Part shown: piece by piece, positions 29,215 through 40,502 of the stretch | Layout: each line of letters starts with the position of its first letter | Position numbering within the stretch: position 1 is the stretch's first letter | From: Symbiodinium natans | Taxonomy: Eukaryota > Sar > Dinophyceae > Suessiales > Symbiodiniaceae | Direction: 5' to 3' | NCBI GenBank assembly: GCA_905221605.1 | Contig: CAJNDS010001202.1 | Location: 1 to 64,000, forward strand | Length of the DNA stretch: 64,000 nt | Made by a program: the position numbers and the translations under genes | The notes under the pieces: generated by a model | The model's database searches: none | What the model was told of the DNA's origin: nothing | What the model saw: only the letters and a program-made list of their open reading frames with translations

Positions 29215-31410
29215 CCGCACAAGCATGCTTCAAAGCACATGACCCATATGAACCTTGTTGAAACCCATCGTGCATGCACCCCCCCCCCTCCAACCCCCTG
29301 CTTTTTTAGGTTTTAAAGCCGTGCAAAGCTTGCTTCAAAGTATGTGAATCTTGTTGAAACCCATCGTACGAGCATTGTGTTTGCAAATGGGGGGGGCTGC
29401 GCCTGAGCCGTGCAAGCGTACGGCAAAGCATATGAATCTTGTTGAAACCCATCGTGCGAGCACCCTGCTTTTTTGGTTTTAAAGCCGCGCAAAGCGTGCT
29501 TCAAAGTACATGAAACCCATCGTACGAGCATTGTGTTTGCAAATGGGGGGGGGGGGGCTGTGCCCCCCCAGCCCCCCGTTTTTTCTTTTTAGCCGTGCAA
29601 GCGTGCTGCGCAGCCCCCCCCCCAACCCCCCCGCTGCATTTTTTTCTTCAAGGCCGTGCAAGCGTGCTTCAAAGTAAAATATGCTGTGCAAGCGTGCTTC
29701 ATCGAGCATTGTGTTTGCAACACCCTAAACCCTGAACCCAAAACCCAAAACCCTGAACCCTAAACCCAAAACCCTTAAACCCTTAAACCCTTAAACCCTT
29801 GAACCCTGAACCCTAAAAACCCTAAACCCCTAAACCCCTAAACCCCTAAACCCCTAAACCCCTAAACCCCTAAACCCCTAAACCCCTAAACCCCTAAACC
29901 CCTAAACCCCTAAACCCTGAGCCCTGAACCCTGAACGCTAAACCCTAAGCCCGAAACCAGCCCTAAACCGTGCAAAGCGTGCTTCAAAGTATGTGAATAT
30001 TGTTGATAGCCATCGTACGAGCATTGCGTTTGCAAATGGGGGGGGCTGCGCCCCCCCCAACCCCCCCGCTGTTTTTATTTGAGCCGTGCAAGCATGCGGC
30101 AAAACATATGCATCTTGTTGAAACCCATCGTGCGAGCGCCCTGCTTTTTGGGGTTTTACCGCGCAAAGCGTGCTTCAAAAGAAAAGCAGATGCGTCTTGT
30201 TGAAGCCCATCGTACGAGCATTGTGTTTGCACATGGGGGGGGCTGCGCCCCCCCAACCCCCCCCGCTGCTCATTTTCAGCCGTGCAAGCGTGCTTCAAAA
30301 CATATGAATCTTGTTGAAGCCCGTCGTGCGAGCCCCCCCAACTCCCCCCTTGTATTTTTAGCCATGCAGGCGTGCTGCAAAACATATGAATCTTGTTGAG
30401 ACCCGTCGTGCGAGCCGTGTGTTTGCAAATGAGATGCATCTTGTTGAAGCAAATGGGGGGGGGCTGCGCCCCCCCAACCCCCCCCGCTGTTTATTTTTAG
30501 CCATGCAAGCGTGCTGCAAAAACATATGAATCTTGTTGAAACCCGTCGTGCGAGCCTTGTGTTTGCAAATGAGGGGGGCTGCGCCCCCCCCCCAAACTGC
30601 CCAGCTGCCTCTTGTTGAAACCCATCGTACGAGCATTGTGTTTGCAAATGGAGGGGGCTGCCCCCGCCCCAACCCCCCCGCTTTTTATTTTTGCCGTGCA
30701 AGCGTGCTGCAAAACATATGAATCTTGTTGAAACCCGTCGTGCGAGCCGTGTGTTTGCAAATGGGGGGGGGCTGCCCCCGCCCCCCCAAACTGACCAGCT
30801 GCCTCTTGTTGAAACCCATCGTACGAGCATTGTGTTTGCAAATAACAAGGCTGCGCCCCCCCCAACCCCCCTGCTGTTTGTTTTTAGCCGTGCAAGCGTG
30901 CTGCAAAACATAAGAATCTTGTTGAAACCCGTCGTGCGAGCCCCCCCACCCCCCCACCCCCATCGTACGAGCATTGTGTTTGCAAATGGAGGGGGCTGCG
31001 CCCCCCCCAACCCCCCCGCGCCATGTGTTTGCAAATGGGGGGGGCTGCGCCCCCCCCCCACCCCCCCGCTGCGTTGTTTTTTTTCTCTCCAAAGCCGTGC
31101 AGAAGCATGCTTCAAAGTGAAATATGCTGTGCAAGCGTGCTTCATCGAGCATTGTGTTTGCAAATGGGGGGGGGGGGCTGTGCCCCCCCCAACCCCCCCG
31201 CTGTTTTTTGGCCGCGCAAGCATGCTTCAAAGCACATGACCCATATGAACCTTGTTGAAACCCATCGTACATGCACCCCCCCAACCCCCCTGTGTTTTTT
31301 GGTTTTAAAGCCGTGCAAAGCGTACTTCAAAGTATGTGGATCTTGTTGAAACCCATCGTGCGAGCATTGTGTTTGCGAATGGGGGGGGCTGCGCCCCCCC
31401 CAACCCCCCG
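29215..31410 (+). repeat. G-tract hairpin satellite, ~16 irregular copies
   Basis: Each unit: CTTGTTGAAACCCATCGT, ACGAGCATTGTGTTTGCAAA, a G-run, CTGCGC, a C-run, then GCCGTGCAAGCGTGCTGCAA. Spacing is about 85-270 bp. A telomeric block (29718-29965) interrupts the array. The hairpin core is the reverse complement of the units at 13.9-15.1 kb and 60.2-60.5 kb. Confidence 0.9.
29718..29965 (+). repeat. Interstitial telomeric repeat block 1
   Basis: Degenerate CCCTAAA-type repeats (AACCCTAAACCCTGAACCC, then a homogeneous CCCCTAAA run). The TTTAGGG type is the one reported for dinoflagellate telomeres. It is embedded in satellite, not at a contig end. Confidence 0.9.
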
Positions 31411-31975
31411 CTGTTAGCCCTAAACCCAGAACCCTAAAAAAACCAGCCCTGATCCCTAAAAGGCCCTAAGCCCTGAAAAGACCTAAGCCCTAAAAAGCCC
31501 CCAAGCCCTAAAAGGCCCTAAACCCTATACCTGAAAAGCGCTAAGCCCTAAACCCTGAAAAGCCCTAAAACCGAAAAAAGCCCTGATCCCTAAAAGGCCC
31601 TGAGCCCTAAAATGCCCTTAGCCCTAAATGTCCCAGCAAACCCCAAAAAAAACCCCTAAACCCAACACCCTGAACCCCTGAAACCCTAAACCCCTAAACC
31701 CAAAACCCTAAACCCTGAACCCTGAACCCTAGAACCCAAAACCCTTAAACCCTTAAACCCTTGAACCCTAAACCCTAAACCTTAAACCCTAGACCCTAAA
31801 CCCCTAAACCCCTAAACCCCTAAACCCCTAAACCCCTAAACCCCTAAACCCCTAAACCCCTAAACCCCTAAACCCCTAAACCCCTAAACCCTGAGCCCTC
31901 AACCCTGAACCCTAAACCCTGAGCCCTCAACCCTGAACCCTCAACCCTGAACCCTGAGCCCGAAACCAGCCCTAA
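31410..31975 (+). repeat. Interstitial telomeric repeat block 2
   Basis: Starts very degenerate (AAAAAGGCCCTAAGCCCTG), becomes regular CCCCTAAA near 31795-31890, then degenerates again (CCCTGAGCCCTCAACCCTG). Same strand orientation as block 1. Confidence 0.9.
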
Positions 31976-32900
31976 ACCGTGCAAAGCGTGCTTCAAGCGA
32001 AAAAAACGAGCGAGGCCTCCACAGCAAAAAAAAACGCGCAAGGCCTCCACAGCAAAAAAACCCTAAACCCTAAACCCTGAACCCTAGAACCCAAAACCCT
32101 TAAACCCTTAAACCCTGAACCCTAAACACCCTAAACCCCTAAACCCTGAACCCTGAACCCTAAACCCCAAGCCCGAAACCAGCCCTAAACCTTGCAAAGC
32201 GTGCTTCAAGCGAAAAAACGCGCAAGGCCTCCACAGCACAACAAAAAAACACGCAAGGCCTCCACAGCAAAGAAAACGCGCAAGGCCTCCACAGCACAAA
32301 AAAAAAACACAAGGCCTCCACAGCAAAAAAGAAACCGCTCAAGGCCTCCACAGCAAAAAAAACGCGCAAGGCCTCCACAGCAAAAAAACACACACAAGGC
32401 CTCCACAGAAAAAAAAAACGCAGAAGGCCCCCACAGCAAAAAAAAAGACGCACAAGGCCTCCACAGCAAAAAAAACGCAGAAGGCCCCCACAGCAAAAAT
32501 AAATTGCAGAAGGCCCCCAGAGTAAAAAAGCCGGCACAGCAAAAAACAAGAAACACGCGCAAAGCCTCCACAGCAAAAAAGCACGCACAAGGCCTCCACA
32601 GCAAAAAAAGAAAAACGCACCAGGCCTCTACTGCAAAAATAAAAACCACCAGGCCCCTACAGCAAAAAAAGCGCGTAAGGCCTCCACTGCAAAAAACAAA
32701 CGCGCAAGGCCTCCACAGCAAAAAAAAACGCTCCAGGCCTCCACCGCAGAAAAGAAACCGCGCAAAGGCCTCCACAGCAAAGAAAACGCGCAAGGCCTCC
32801 ACAGCACAAAAAAAAAACGCAGAAGGCCCCCACAGCAAAAAAAAAAGACGCAGAAGGCCCCCAGAGCAAAAAAGCCGGCACAGCAAAAGAAAAAACACTC
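31975..32900. repeat. CCTCCACAGC(A)n ~27 bp satellite with a small telomeric block
   Basis: About 30 units of AAGGCCTCCACAGC plus A-run plus ACGCGC. A CCCTAAACCC block (32058-32180) splits the array. The + frame reads KKTRKASTAKK repeatedly (32192-32926), superficially like a linker-histone tail. Confidence 0.9.
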
Positions 32901-32926
32901 GTACCCTATCCCGGCAGGTGGGGTGA

Positions 32927-33149
32927 GGGTTCCTCCATTTCCACGATTTCAGTCAGCCATTTCATCCATTTCAACACGGCAGGTTGTTTGTAAAACCGGT
33001 GGTGTCCTCAACCTCACAACGCAAGGTTTTTCTGCAAACCCTGATGGGTCCTTGTCAGAGACGAAAGCCTTGGTGTTTCCTCTTCGAGACCAAAGGTGTT
33101 CTGCTAGCTGGTGTCCAACCTCAAAAACGAAAGGTGCTTTGTAGACCCT

Positions 33150-33187
<38 letters not shown>

Positions 33188-34032
33188 GTAAACCCTACTC
33201 TGTCCTCGAAAGGAGTTCTGTAAATCCTGGTGTGTCATCGTGAACCCTAGTGTGTCCTCAACCTCAATTGAACAGAAAAAGAAGGTATATGTGTGAATGA
33301 CTTGAAAGAAAGATTCATAAGCCAACATGCTGGAAACACTTGGATGAAATAGTTGAAATGGAAAATCCTGCGACGAGTCGCTAGAGGCAGGCAGGATTTT
33401 TTCATGTCGACGATGTTACTTGAGTCAAGTATTTCCAGATCGTTGTGTACTAATTAGTCGTCGTTTCCAGGTACACATTCATATTGGGCATTCATGACGT
33501 AACTATTGAGTAACTGTTGAGAAAGATGTACGGCAAAACGCAGCGCCGCGCTCCACCGCCTCAGCGCAGAGCAACATTGTGCTACCAGCATCCAACCCCT
33601 GACAGCCGTCACCGTTCCTTTTTCATGTCCATATTGTCTCTCTCTCCCTCTGTCTTGTTCTCTGCGCTTTCCCCTGTCATTTCTTACTTTGCCTTCATCC
33701 ATTTCTCCTCCACCATTGTCTTCGCATCTCTTTCCTTTTTTGTTGGTGTGCTTCTTGTCTAGCTTCCTGTTTCATTTTCCCTTCGGTTTCCCTTTTCTCC
33801 ATCGTCCCCCTCCCCTTCTCCCATCTTTACCGTTGTCCTTATCATTCAGGAGGCAAAGGAAGAAGGACCCGGAAGAAGAGCATAAAGGAGAAAAAGAACG
33901 ACAAGGGAGAAGGAAGAGTTGTTCTGTTCCCTCACTACCTCCTTTCTCCCGCTCATTTCGCATTTTTTTTTCTTCTCTTCGTTTTTTGCTTGAAAAGGTG
34001 GCCAGGCAGGAGGGGAAAGGGAAGCAGTGAGA

Positions 34033-34080
<48 letters not shown>

Positions 34081-34515
34081 GAAAGAGGGAGTAGGACAGA
34101 AAGAGAAAACAACGACACAAGAAGAGCGAGTGAGAGAGAAGGAAGCGGAAGGATTCCTTTTCTCTCATTAGATAGGAAGACAAAAAAGAAACGAAGTTTG
34201 GAGGGGTCCTCTTCTCCTTGTGCTCCTTACTTGCTTCCTGCCTCACCTCTTTTCCAGTCTTTATTCTGCTCCCTACCTTGTCAAAGCAGAAGAAGGGAGG
34301 TGCTCGTAACACCTGCAAGTTGTTGAAAGAATGGCGATGTCCAGCTTTGAGGGAAATCTGTCGTTTTTCCTCTTGTGTGAGTAATTGTCGTAATTGTGTA
34401 AGATGCTATGGCAGCATTGTGTTGTTGTTCCCCACCTTCGGTGTGGGGTTGTTAGATGTTTTGAACTCAACCCTTTCTCCTCGCCCCGGAACTCTTCTCC
34501 TCGCCCGGTTTACTC
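32927..34515. other. No supported gene; simple sequence
   Basis: GT microsatellite at 33150-33186, pyrimidine-rich DNA at 33630-33850 and a GA microsatellite at 34028-34080. No convincing coding region. Confidence 0.5.
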
Positions 34516-34690
34516 CTAGAGAGTCCCTGGAGTGCCCAACTGCAGAGACTCCCTCGGCACCCAATTCAGAGACTCCCTCGAGTGCCCAACCCCAGAGACT
34601 CCTGGAGTGCCCAACCCCAGAGAATCCCTGGAGTGCCCAATTTCAGAGACTCCTGGAGTGCCCAACCCCAGAGACTCCCCAGGAGATACA
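34515..34690. repeat. ~27-bp minisatellite
   Basis: About six units of CAGAGACTCCCTGGAGTGCCCAA with small variants (TCGAGTGCCC, GGCACCC). A related, very degenerate stretch is at 38345-38410. Confidence 0.75.
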
Positions 34691-36755
34691 AGGTTTAAGT
34701 AGGAGCAAGGATATCTGCTTCGGTCGGCTCGAAGCGTGACAAGGGTACTTGTTCATGTTCGGTCTTGGGGTTTGAAGCCGGGTCGTGTAAAGACAACCTT
34801 GGAAAATATGTGCTCGTGTTGAGGACACGAGAAGCTCCCTCATTTCCGAAGGAGGGGACGGGCTCTTCCGTATCTTTCCCTATGCTGTCTTCCATTCTTT
34901 CTTCCTTGTTTGCTCTTCTCTTTTCTTTGAAAGACAGGAGATGGATACGAATGATTCAGGAGTGGTGAGAGGAGGAATGCCAAAAGAACCGAAGCGAGAT
35001 ACAAGATAGGTGACACACGGTTTGAATCGTTCCGCCAAGCTGCAAGCATTTAATGAAGGACAGCTAGGGGACTCCTCCGTGCGCAACATCCTTGGTTCAC
35101 CTGGTTGCCCCTAAAGCAGGTAAGGAAGGGCAGCTACTACTATAGAGGGACCAATGGGCTCCCGCATTTCGCAGGGATCACCAACAGTAGGAAATCGACA
35201 GGGGGACGGTTCTCATTTCCGATTAAGATTAGAGGAGACCCTTCAAGAACGGCAGGGCACGCTTGTCCCGGATTGTCACTTCTTTTCAAGAACGTTCTGA
35301 TTAGTGCAAGCGTCATTTGAATCAAAGGCATTTCTTAAGAGAGAAAAGAACTTTGTTTTTTCTCTGGAAAAGGGTCCTTTGTTTCTGGGTAAAGATGGCT
35401 ATCGAGAGTGTGAAGAGTGCTCTGCTTCTTCTGAAAAAACACAAGCGAATTCATTTCTTGGAGAGATAAACGGGGCTATTTCTTTGAAAGAACAGTCTAC
35501 GGAGATTCGTGCTGAGAATGCGAGAAGATAAGCTGTCTCATTTCGGAAGAAGGAGGCTTTCCTGCTTCTGACAAAACACAGAATATTCTGACTAAGAACA
35601 TTATTATAGCATCCGCCGAGAAGGGCACCTCTCAGTCCGTTCTGTCAGGGAAAGAGGCGAGGGGGAGAGTCAAAGATGACAAAAGGAAAGAGGGAAAGGG
35701 GAAGTCCGTTGGTTATTTGCTGAGTTTTATTAGGAAAGAAAGGCGACACCTCACATTATACCTAAAGGTCCATGCCACATAGTTCCTATAGAGAGCCTAT
35801 AGGGTCTGAACGCAGGCGAGGTGTCGCAAAAATGTTACCGGCGTGGACACTGGCACAACAAACGAAACGACAGAGCAACAAAAATGCGAAAAACAAAACA
35901 AATGGAACTCAGGTGCCCTGAAAAAAAGAGAACGGTTGCCGTGAATGATTTCACGTTCTTGGCTGCCAGTTCTCATTTGCTCTCTCAGAGAGGGGCCCCA
36001 GCAAAGCCATGCAAGCCGACGAAGAAGGCGATTTGCCCCACGAACTTGAGTACTGAGTCGGTGCCCAGAGCAATTTGAGTAGAAGACGAGGAGCGCGTGC
36101 TTTGCGCAGCAAGCAAGCACAGCAAAAGGGGCTGTGTCGTTTCCCAAAAGCGCGCCCTGAACCAGCTGATTTGCTCTACTCAGAAGTGCCGGGAAAGATC
36201 CCAGCATGCCAGATCTCACATGGACGGAAGAGTGGGCCCCTTCTCGAGGGACCGTCTCCACTACTGGATAGAAGAAGTAGAGAGAAAGAGAAGGAGGAGG
36301 AGAAGGAGAAGGAGAAGGAGAAGGAGAAAGAGAAAGAGAAAGAGAACAGAGAGATAGAGAGCAGACGAAGAACAATACGCAACAAAAGAAAGATGCTCAG
36401 GTCCACAGGTTCCAGGGACCATGCGCAAGGCCATGAGTGGCAAATTCGATTTGTTTTTGGGTGCTGTGTTGCTGGATGCACCTGAAGGCTTTGCCAGAAA
36501 GCTTTCGATGCATTCAGCCAGAGAGGCGGCCGGCTTCACCCGATCTCCCGCATGTCTCCGACCCTGGAGCAACAATCCGAGTCAGCGGCAGGCCGGCCAG
36601 AAGAACGACACCACAGACGAGGATGATGAGGACCAGGAGGAGGAAGAGGAGGAAACCGAATCAGATGAGGAAGTGGAAGAGGAAGACAGCGGAGTAGCTC
36701 AGGAGCTCCACTGCTGGGTCATTTCCTGCTTTACGTATTTGTCTTTGTGTTGCAG
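34691..36755. other. No supported gene
   Basis: Short ORFs only, plus a GAGAAG/GAGAAA purine repeat (36285-36350) and an acidic stretch (36600-36700, DEDDEDQEEEEEETESDEE). The acidic stretch is in the same frame as the first TSP1 exon below and could be an upstream exon, but a typical acceptor (TTGTGTTGCAG) lies between. Confidence 0.4.
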
Positions 36756-39700
36756 AACCTTGCATGAGGATTGTGAGTACAACGCATCGGACTCAGCAAA
36801 ATGAATTGTGATATCTGGGTGTTGGCACATGTTGCGTGTTGCAACCCGCGGGCATGCCCAGGATTGGCAAAAATGGACTGAGTGCAGTGAAACCTGCGGC
36901 GGTGGATCGCGAAAGAGGCATCGATGCAGCACACTTTTTCTTGGGTGCAGCAGCGTAGCGACAGGCTACAGCACTCTGTGATTTTGAGACCAATGCCACT
37001 GTGATGCATGGCCACGTCTGAGCAGGACTCGATCTGTCAAGACCGAGGTAGCTTGGCTTCCCACAGTTCCTCACGCACTGTTGGTGTTCGCGAACGCACA
37101 AAGAAGGAGAGGCAGTTCTTGTGCAGTTTCTTGGAGGCAAAAAATGGTGGAAAGGCCTGCCAAGCGGAAGAGAAGAAGCAAACAGAGGACAACAGCAAGA
37201 CCATGCCACCAGTTCTACTTGCCAGACCTGTGCACGTTACTGTGCTTCCGTGGATCCCTAGTAGAATGTTGCACATTTACAAAATAGCAGTACTCAAGTT
37301 TGAGCGCCGGCATTGACTTTGCTGGCATGATACAAAGTTGCCTCTCAGCTACGGCATGGAAGCCATTGGAAGACATTCTAGAGCGTGCCCGCTTTTCAGT
37401 TGCAAGTGCCATTGGCCTCTCTACTGTCAGAAATAGGACTACAGTCAACATTGTCTAAAGCCAGCACTGCAGGATTGCAACGAAGAAGACTGTCCAGTGG
37501 ATTGCGTCATCAGTGACTGGCAGGACACTGTGGTGTTATCTCAGCCAAAAAGTTGCCATCCGTTCGCCGTTGAGTTCTATCTGTTCACCCATGCTATCCG
37601 TCTATAAATTTCTCTCTCCCGCTCTCTCTTTCTCTCTCGCTCTCGCTCTCGCTCTCTCTCGCTCTCTCTCTCTCTCTCTGTGGTTCTTCCTTCATTCTTT
37701 GCCCGTCCGTCTTTTCAGTCTCAGTCTTCTCTCACTCTCCTTCCACATCATTCAGCCGGCCAGCACAAGCCGGCAATCGCAACCTGAGAGCGGGGCTGGC
37801 AATGCACAGCGCAGCACCGACCAACCACAAAACAGTCCGCGCAAATTACGTGCACGACTTAAACCGGCAGCTGCGCTCCACAAACAAATCTCTACGGGCA
37901 AGGGCTACAGGGGTCGCTAGTAGTCTCGGGTTGGGGCTTCATTGGTCGGCTTCTCGCTTTGTAGGAGAGTGCTCCCACCTCGAGTTGTCCGCGTGCACGT
38001 CCCTCGCGCCCCGCCCTGCCCGTGCTGGCCACCCCTGGTTGGTGCAGCCCCTCAAAACCACCCAGCGTGCACACACAACCATTGCTAGCACCAGTGATGA
38101 GCTGTGTCAAGCACTTCAGGCTTCATCCAGCAGGCAAGCTCCAGATGTTCCACTTTCTTTGTTCTTGGTCGGGCCCATGCGCGTGTTCAGATGAGAGGTG
38201 TACTGGCACGTCATCTGCATGTAAGCTAAACTTGCTTGTCAGTGAACTGATGTCTGAGGTCGCATTTTCCTCCACTTGTGTGGAGGTGTTAAAGTGCTAG
38301 AAATGATCAGCCAAGCTCTCCTTCACTCCTCGTGTCGTTCAGGTCTCCCACCCCAGAGAATCCCAAAGAATCCTGCAGTGTACCCCAGAGGAGGCACAGA
38401 GTATCCCGCAGAGAATCCACCGCCTCATGAAATCCCGGAGCGAAATCCGGCAGGCTGTGGAGTTCGCGCCCGAAGAGATTGCAAAATCTCAAGTACGTTT
38501 CCGCCTCTCTCCACTCAGGGATGCCCCTGTGGTGTTGTGGGTGGTGTAAATTGGAACGCGACCTTGCTTGTGGGAGGTCCCTGTTAGATTTTGCTCGCCC
38601 GGAGACACCGAAAGGGAACGACCTTCCTGCTAGCAGAAACCAACTGAAGCTTGAACTCTTAGAATATGCTTGAATGATCTTGAGATTCAGCAGAGTGCAG
38701 GACAACAGCAACCATGAAACCTCACTTAGGATTGTTGGCGACCCATGTCCAGAATTATGTCCGCCCCCTCCCCCCCTCCCTTACGGCCGCTCTGCAGGAG
38801 GCTGAAACCCCACACTTAGCTCACAGCTGGTGGCCGCAACTCCGGGTCAGTTCGATAATTGCTACAGCACGGCCACTTCTGGCAATGTCAAGGCCTCTTC
38901 ACTCAACAACCAAGTCAAAGCTGCGAATGCAATAGACCCGGGGTATGAAGCTCGGCTTGCTGACCGATCTCAAAAGATCCGAAGCAAAGATCTGCTACTG
39001 TTATAAAGAGTGTCAGGAGCTCAAGTGCACCGCTGTGTGTTCTTTATGCTCCTTTCTCCGTGTTACTTTTGATGTTTCTCTCTCAACATGTTCCAGCTCC
39101 TCAGAACCAGCTGGCAAAAGTTGTCAGAGAGTGCAGCACTTCGGGCAAAGCCATCGCAGGACTGGGGCCACTGTGCACCCGACTGCAAAGGCAAGCGCAA
39201 GCCACTGGGTCGCCGTCAGCATCGTCTTGGCTTCTTTGAGATTCCTCATTAGATCATGCTGGTATGTTACTGAAGTCATTGTCGTATGTCACCGGGACGG
39301 CATCAGGCGAAGCCGCATGATCATCCAAGCTGCCTCACATGGTGGGGAGGCTGGAGTAGCAAAAGCTTATTTTTGCAGTTTGCGTTTTCTTCCTTTTTCT
39401 TCCTTTTTTGTTTGCCGTTTGGTTGATGCAGCTGGTCTTGAATCTCTTCTGGAGGCTTGTGGGGAAACAAAAGAGGAGGAGTCCTGCGATGGCGTATGCA
39501 CTGACTGCGAGTACGAGGAGAGTCCATTTGCTCGAGTTGGAAATCGCTGTGCTTGCTCGATGTCTTGAGTTGGCACGCTCCAGTGCGATTGGTCGAGTTG
39601 TCTCGAATAGCAGGATTGGTCTGCCTGGGTGGCATGTCCTGTGACCTGTGGCGGTGGAAATCAGAACCGTTCAAGAGATGTGGCAGTCCCACCCACCAAT

Positions 39701-40502
39701 GGGGGCAAGGCCTGCGTTGGGAAGCAAAGTCGCAATCAGCTTCAGCTGCGTTTATGTACCATTCACTTACCATTCTATATCCATGCCCTTGCGCAGCCAT
39801 CTCTCAGGAACAAGACTGAGATGAGACCTTGTGGGGCTGTCGCCTGCCCAGTTGATTGCGCACTGAATGACTGGTCAAACTGGACAGCCTGCGAGCCATA
39901 CTGCGCAGGCGTGGCGTTGGGCTAGGAATCTGTTGGTGTTTGGGAACAGTTGCACTGTTGCACAGCCGATCACACCCGCCCCTTGCTTTCGTCCTGTGAA
40001 AGGTAACATGTCCCGGCATCGCACTGTGAAGACACTTCCCATGAATGGCGGTGCTGTATGCGGCGTCTTGGAACAACGCAAGGAGTCGCAACAGAGGCGT
40101 AGTTGTTCTGCAGACTAAAACACGATTAAATATGAAGGAACACACACCAGGAAGAGTCGTCGAAAGAGTTGCGGATTGGTCTTTCCTTCCTTCAAGGTGT
40201 ACTGAATGAGACGCAGCCCTGCACGAATTTTTGCATGGATTGCAGCTGGTCGGATTGGACTGCCTGGACCAACTGCACGGTGCCTTGTGGTGGTGGAGCC
40301 ATGAATAGGCACGGGAGACGGATCTTTTGAGCATATGCTTCAGTGCCCCTGAACTTGTCGAACTATCCAAACTTGAAGAGGTTTGAGTATAAAATGGGTC
40401 AGAGAGAAAAGGCCCAATAGTCTCTGACCGTGTCATGCACAAATCTGCGAAGAGGAGCAGGGACCAGACCTTTGCGGCCAAAGCTGGAGCAGGTCAGAGG
40501 AT
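36756..40502 (+). CDS. TSP1 repeats 1-5 (exon cluster)
   Basis: Exons read: 36756-36789, 36862-36924, about 37127-37187, 37473-37523, 39160-39200, 39307-39349, 39455-39517, 39614-39723, 39808-39908, 40003-40062, 40197-40308 and 40455-~40490. Cores: [15 protein letters not shown] (B), [14 protein letters not shown] (A, joined across a 1.6-kb intron), [15 protein letters not shown] (B), [14 protein letters not shown] (A), [15 protein letters not shown] (B). Donors are GA after 36789, 37187, 37523 and 39517, and GC after 39200, 39349, 39723, 39908, 40062 and 40308. The junction 36924/37127 is not resolved. Confidence 0.7.

Noticed and set aside
28610-29293. Long reverse-strand ORFs of 150-227 residues (VFQVFQ, FFCCGG, LTHLLVC repeats)
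   Set aside because: They are read straight through tandem satellite with no stops in that composition and no domain; repeat artefacts.
34515-34690. CRISPR-like spacing of ~27-bp repeats
   Set aside because: Repeats are directly tandem without unique spacers, in eukaryotic-type DNA.
35797-36375. 192-residue reverse ORF
   Set aside because: Half of it is an SLSLSPSPSP run from the GAGAAG repeat; the rest has no recognisable domain.
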